Shown here piece after piece: positions 61,379 through 64,000 of a DNA stretch of 64,000 nt. The first letter of the stretch is position 1. Each line of letters begins with the position of its first letter. The notes under the pieces were generated by a model. It was not told the DNA's origin. It did not search any database and saw only the letters and a list, made by a program, of their open reading frames with translations. The translations under genes and the position numbers were made by a program. Origin of the DNA: Streptomyces sp. HB132 (GTDB lineage: Bacteria; Actinomycetota; Actinomycetes; Streptomycetales; Streptomycetaceae). The stretch covers positions 1 to 64,000 of the forward strand of contig NZ_JAFBGA010000023.1 in the NCBI RefSeq assembly GCF_016909575.1. The letters are read 5' to 3'.

Positions 61379-62107
61379 ATGTTCACTCCCCAGGGCCCCA
61401 CGCTGCGCGAACTGGCCGTACAGGCGTTCTCCTCGACGATGCGCGGATACGACCTGCTCGCCCCGAAGTTCGACCTGACGCCCTACCGGACCCCGGACCG
61501 GGTACTCGAAGCCCTCACCGACACGGTGCGGCCCCTGGGGCCGTTCGAACGGGGCCTGGACGTCTGCTGCGGCACCGGAGCGGGGGTGGGCGTGCTGCGC
61601 GGGTTGTGCCAGGAGCGGGTCACCGGCGTCGACTTCAGCGTCGGCATGCTCGACGTCGCCCGGGCCGCGCACACCGGTGACCCCGGTGGGCCGACGGTGG
61701 ACTGGGTCCGGGCCGACGCACTGGCGCTGCCGTTCGAGGGCGCCTTCGACCTGGCCCTGAGCCTCGGTGCGTTCGGCCATTTCCTGCCCAAGGAACGCCC
61801 CGAGCTGTTCGACCAGGTGTACGAGGCGCTGCGGCCCGGCGGACTGTTCGTCTTCCCGGTGGGTGCGCCGCCCGCGGTGGGCTCCCGCGCCTACTGGTCG
61901 CTGCTCGGCTTCGACCTGGCCATGCGGGCGCGCAACGCGCTGTGGCGTCCGCCCTTCGTCATGTACTACCGCACGTTTCCGTTGGCCGACGTGGTGGACG
62001 ACCTCGTGGGGACCGGATTCACGGTGCGGTTGCTGCCGATGCGGGAGTTCGGCCGGAGGCCTGACGGCAGCCCTCGCGTCCGGCTCGTGGTGGCCGCGCG
62101 TGGATAG
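61379..62107 (+). CDS. SAM-dependent methyltransferase (class I)
   Basis: This 242-residue enzyme has the SAM motif GLDVCCGTGAGVGVLRGL, the acidic loop VTGVDFSVGMLDVA, post-I VRADALALPF and LRPGGLFVFPVG. It resembles ubiquinone/menaquinone-type and small-molecule methyltransferases; substrate unknown. ATG has no Shine-Dalgarno; TACGCT lies eight bases upstream, so the message may be leaderless. It is followed by an ArsR-type regulator. Confidence 0.88.
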   Translation: MFTPQGPTLRELAVQAFSSTMRGYDLLAPKFDLTPYRTPDRVLEALTDTVRPLGPFERGLDVCCGTGAGVGVLRGLCQERVTGVDFSVGMLDVARAAHTGDPGGPTVDWVRADALALPFEGAFDLALSLGAFGHFLPKERPELFDQVYEALRPGGLFVFPVGAPPAVGSRAYWSLLGFDLAMRARNALWRPPFVMYYRTFPLADVVDDLVGTGFTVRLLPMREFGRRPDGSPRVRLVVAARG

Positions 62108-62158
62108 GTCCACGACGCCTCTCGTAGACTGATGGCCCCTGTGCGAAGTGGAGCCACC

Positions 62159-62506
62159 GTGACGACGAACGCCGCCCGTGTGCTCGCACACCCCTCGCGG
62201 GACGAGATCCGCGTCGAGGGCGTTCTCCATGCGCTGTCGGATCCGATCAGGCTCCGCATCGTGCGCCAACTGGCGGCCGGGGCCGACGAGCAGGCATGCT
62301 CCCGCTTCGATCTCCCGGTGTCCAAGTCCACCACCACGCACCACTTCAAGGTGCTCCGTGAGAACGGCGTGATCGCCCAGTTCTACCGAGGCACGGCCAA
62401 GCTGAGCTCCGTGCGGACGGATGACCTGGACGCCCTCTTCCCCGGCCTGCTGGACAGCGTTCTCGGCGGTGCGGACCTGCAGGCCGAGCGCCTCCGCCAG
62501 GTCTGA
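62159..62506 (+). CDS. ArsR-type winged-helix regulator
   Basis: This 115-residue protein has a single winged helix: VLHALSDPIRLRIVRQLAAG, then FDLPVSKSTTTHHFKVLREN as recognition helix and FYRGTAKLSSVR as wing. The Cys pair of metal-sensing ArsR proteins is absent (one Cys, in DEQACSRF), so metal sensing is unlikely. GTG 62159 has GTGGAG five bases upstream; ATG 62132 in the same frame is an alternative start. Confidence 0.87.
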   Translation: MTTNAARVLAHPSRDEIRVEGVLHALSDPIRLRIVRQLAAGADEQACSRFDLPVSKSTTTHHFKVLRENGVIAQFYRGTAKLSSVRTDDLDALFPGLLDSVLGGADLQAERLRQV

Positions 62507-62577
62507 CGCGTTCCCGCCGCCGCCCGGCAGGGCACATTTATCTCATTGACCCGTGGGCGGCGCGGGGAGATGCTTGA

Positions 62578-62618
62578 GCCCTGATTCCGGCGATGCGGGG
62601 GATCGCCGGAATCAGGGC
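62578..62618. terminator. Bidirectional terminator
   Basis: A perfect 17-bp inverted repeat (62578-62594 and 62602-62618) with a 7-base loop sits between the regulator and the convergent small gene. Confidence 0.9.
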
Positions 62619-62638
62619 CAGGACCTCGCGTGGGTATC

Positions 62639-62812
62639 TCAGACGGCCGGGCGCACGCTCGTACCCGAGGCCGTGGCCCACTCCACCAGCAGGCGCTGGT
62701 ACTCCGTCTCGTCGTCCGCGGACAGGAGTCCGCCCGCCCGCTGCCACAGGGTGCGGATCTCTTCGTTGACCACGGATGCGGGGCGCACGGCGACGGACGG
62801 GTTCGGGGACAT
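62639..62812 (-). CDS. Small hypothetical protein, 57 residues
   Basis: The frame MSPNPSVAVRPASVVNEEIR continues into a helical segment (LLSADDETEYQRLLVEWA) that looks like a real folded helix pair. No domain is known to me. There is no Shine-Dalgarno; TAGCTT lies about eight bases upstream of ATG 62812, which suggests leaderless expression. It is bounded by a strong hairpin on its 3' side. Confidence 0.6.
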   Translation of the reverse strand: MSPNPSVAVRPASVVNEEIRTLWQRAGGLLSADDETEYQRLLVEWATASGTSVRPAV

Positions 62813-62892
62813 GCCCACCAAGCTAGACCCCGGCGGGGCGCTCGTACCCCCTCAGAGGCAGGGACATCCCTCACACCTCCTCCCGGAATTCT

Positions 62893-63618
62893 TCACGAGC
62901 GGACCCCGTCGGTCCGCTCCTCGGCACGTTTCAGCAGGTCGAGCGCCCGTAGCCCGTCCGGCCGCTCCGCCACCGGCAGGTGGTCGACGAAACGCACCTC
63001 ACAGCCCAGGGCTGCCGCGCCGCCGTCGGCGTGGCGGTCGTCCCCGACCATGACCACGTCCGCGGGATCGCACTCCAGCAGCGCGCACGCCGTACGGAAC
63101 AGGCGCGGATCCGGCTTGGCGACGCCGTGCTCGTAGGACAGGACGTAGGCGTCGACCAGCTCGTCCAGGCCGTGCGCGCGGAAGACGGGGCGCAGGTCCC
63201 AGCCGATGTTGCTCACGACACCGACCGCTGTTCCGTCACGCCGCAGCCCACGGAGCACGTCCTCGGCATCGGGGTACGGCTGCCAGGCGGCGGGACTCAT
63301 GTGGCGGTCGTACAGATCGTCGTACAGGCCCGGGTCGGGAAGGGCCGCCTCGCGGGCCAGACCCGTGTACGCCTCCCTGTGCAGCGGCGCGCTGCCGTCG
63401 CGCGCGTCCCACGCGGTGGCCAGTGACGGCGGAATCCGCTCCGGCTGCGGGCCGCCGGGCAACGCCCCGGCCTTCGTCAGGTCCCGCGCGTAGCGTTCGA
63501 AGTCGGTCTGCTCCACGACTGTGCCCCGCGCGTCGAGGACGGCCCGCAGCCAGGCGTCGACGGATTCGATGCGGAAGAGGGTCCCGGAGAAGTCGAAAAG
63601 TACGCCCTTGGTCTTCAT
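62893..63618 (-). CDS. HAD-superfamily hydrolase
   Basis: This 241-residue protein has motif I FDFSGTLFRIE, motif II VVSNIGWD, the motif III Lys in GVAKPDPRLF and motif IV VMVGDDRHADGGAA. The second Asp of the usual DxDGT is Ser, which may weaken phosphatase activity but is seen in some family members. A cap domain lies between motifs I and II. Substrate unknown. ATG 63618 is chosen; ATG 63630 four codons upstream is possible. Confidence 0.88.
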   Translation of the reverse strand: MKTKGVLFDFSGTLFRIESVDAWLRAVLDARGTVVEQTDFERYARDLTKAGALPGGPQPERIPPSLATAWDARDGSAPLHREAYTGLAREAALPDPGLYDDLYDRHMSPAAWQPYPDAEDVLRGLRRDGTAVGVVSNIGWDLRPVFRAHGLDELVDAYVLSYEHGVAKPDPRLFRTACALLECDPADVVMVGDDRHADGGAAALGCEVRFVDHLPVAERPDGLRALDLLKRAEERTDGVRS

Positions 63619-63649
63619 GGAGACGATCATCCTCGTTCCCGGTGAGGGC

Positions 63650-64000
63650 CTACAAGGGGGAGCCCTCGTCACAGGCCTGCCGACGGAGGCGCCGGGTGTA
63701 CGCGGTGTGTCCGGCCACGGAGAGCGTGACCACCGTTCCTCCCAGCAGGACCCCGCCCACCACGTCACTCAGCCAGTGAACGCCCAGGTAGACCCGCGTG
63801 AAGGCCACTCCGGCCACCGAGACCAGGGCGATCACCGCCGAACCCCACCACAGCGCCGGCGGCGCGTCGTGCAGGCGCAGCAGCCACACGAGGAGCCCGC
63901 AGGTCACCGCCGCGGTCATCACATGACCCGAGGGGAAGGCGGCGTAGTGCGCCGAGTCCACCGGGTCGAGCCACTGCGGACGTTCCCGGCCCACAGCGGC
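63650..64000 (-). CDS. PAP2-family membrane phosphatase (cut by right window edge)
   Basis: The last 117 codons are visible. They hold the end of the first phosphatase motif (RERPQW), the second motif AAFPSGH and the third TRVYLGVHWLSDVVGG, plus three hydrophobic segments, ending in a basic tail (TRRLRRQACDEGSPL). PAP2 enzymes remove phosphate from lipids such as phosphatidic acid or undecaprenyl diphosphate on the outer face of the membrane. The frame continues beyond base 64000, so the true start is not visible. Confidence 0.9.
   Translation of the reverse strand, partial: AAVGRERPQWLDPVDSAHYAAFPSGHVMTAAVTCGLLVWLLRLHDAPPALWWGSAVIALVSVAGVAFTRVYLGVHWLSDVVGGVLLGGTVVTLSVAGHTAYTRRLRRQACDEGSPL

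Overview
The window is high-GC DNA with strongly G/C-biased third codon positions, many GTG starts, ATGA/GTGA gene overlaps and long GC hairpin terminators. Together with its gene content this points to a Streptomyces or close actinomycete. No tRNA, rRNA, CRISPR array or intact mobile element was seen.

Bases 1 to about 41,380 are most of a hybrid NRPS/PKS biosynthetic cluster whose left end runs off the window. On the minus strand, reading leftward from 11.3 kb, are a carbamoyltransferase, a methyltransferase, an NRPS with a truncated condensation domain and an Asp-like adenylation (A) domain, a KS-AT-KR-ACP module, and the start of another KS. A free acyl carrier protein (ACP) lies at 12.3 kb. 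On the plus strand from 12.8 kb come a TauD-type dioxygenase, a KS-relic/condensation fusion, an MbtH protein, a type II thioesterase, a T-C-A-T NRPS, a T-thioesterase, a three-gene cassette (3-hydroxyacyl-CoA-dehydrogenase-like enzyme, ACP, tRNA-synthetase-like carrier-protein ligase), a T-C-AT protein and a cysteine-dioxygenase-like cupin. A 17-bp perfect hairpin separates these from minus-strand genes: a Ser-type A domain interrupted by an FkbM O-methyltransferase with T and TE domains, a threonine-synthase-like enzyme and a heterodimeric ABC exporter. An acyl-CoA dehydrogenase and a free condensation domain close the cluster.

The leading biochemical reading is that the ligase charges an amino acid, probably Ser, onto its ACP, and the two dehydrogenases oxidise it to aminomalonyl-ACP, as in colibactin and zwittermicin biosynthesis. 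Here a tRNA-synthetase-like ligase stands in for the usual Ser A domain. The AT fused to the neighbouring condensation domain is the candidate transferase, but it lacks the Arg that normally holds a malonyl carboxylate. Other predicted features of the product are an Asp-like residue that may be hydroxylated, O-methylserine, a malonate-derived ketide reduced by KR, and a carbamate.

From 42.2 kb to the right edge the genes look like ordinary chromosome: a FUSC-like membrane protein, a lactonase-family propeller, a CbiX-like chelatase, a BadF/NAGK-type kinase, uracil-DNA glycosylase, a saccharopine-dehydrogenase-like enzyme, an APC permease with a universal stress protein, a BNR-repeat protein, and a GNAT acetyltransferase. 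Next is a bxlR/bxlEFGA-like xylo-oligosaccharide uptake and beta-xylosidase locus with recognisable CGAA-N3-TTCG operators. A few small regulators, a methyltransferase, a HAD hydrolase and a PAP2 phosphatase cut by the right edge finish the window.
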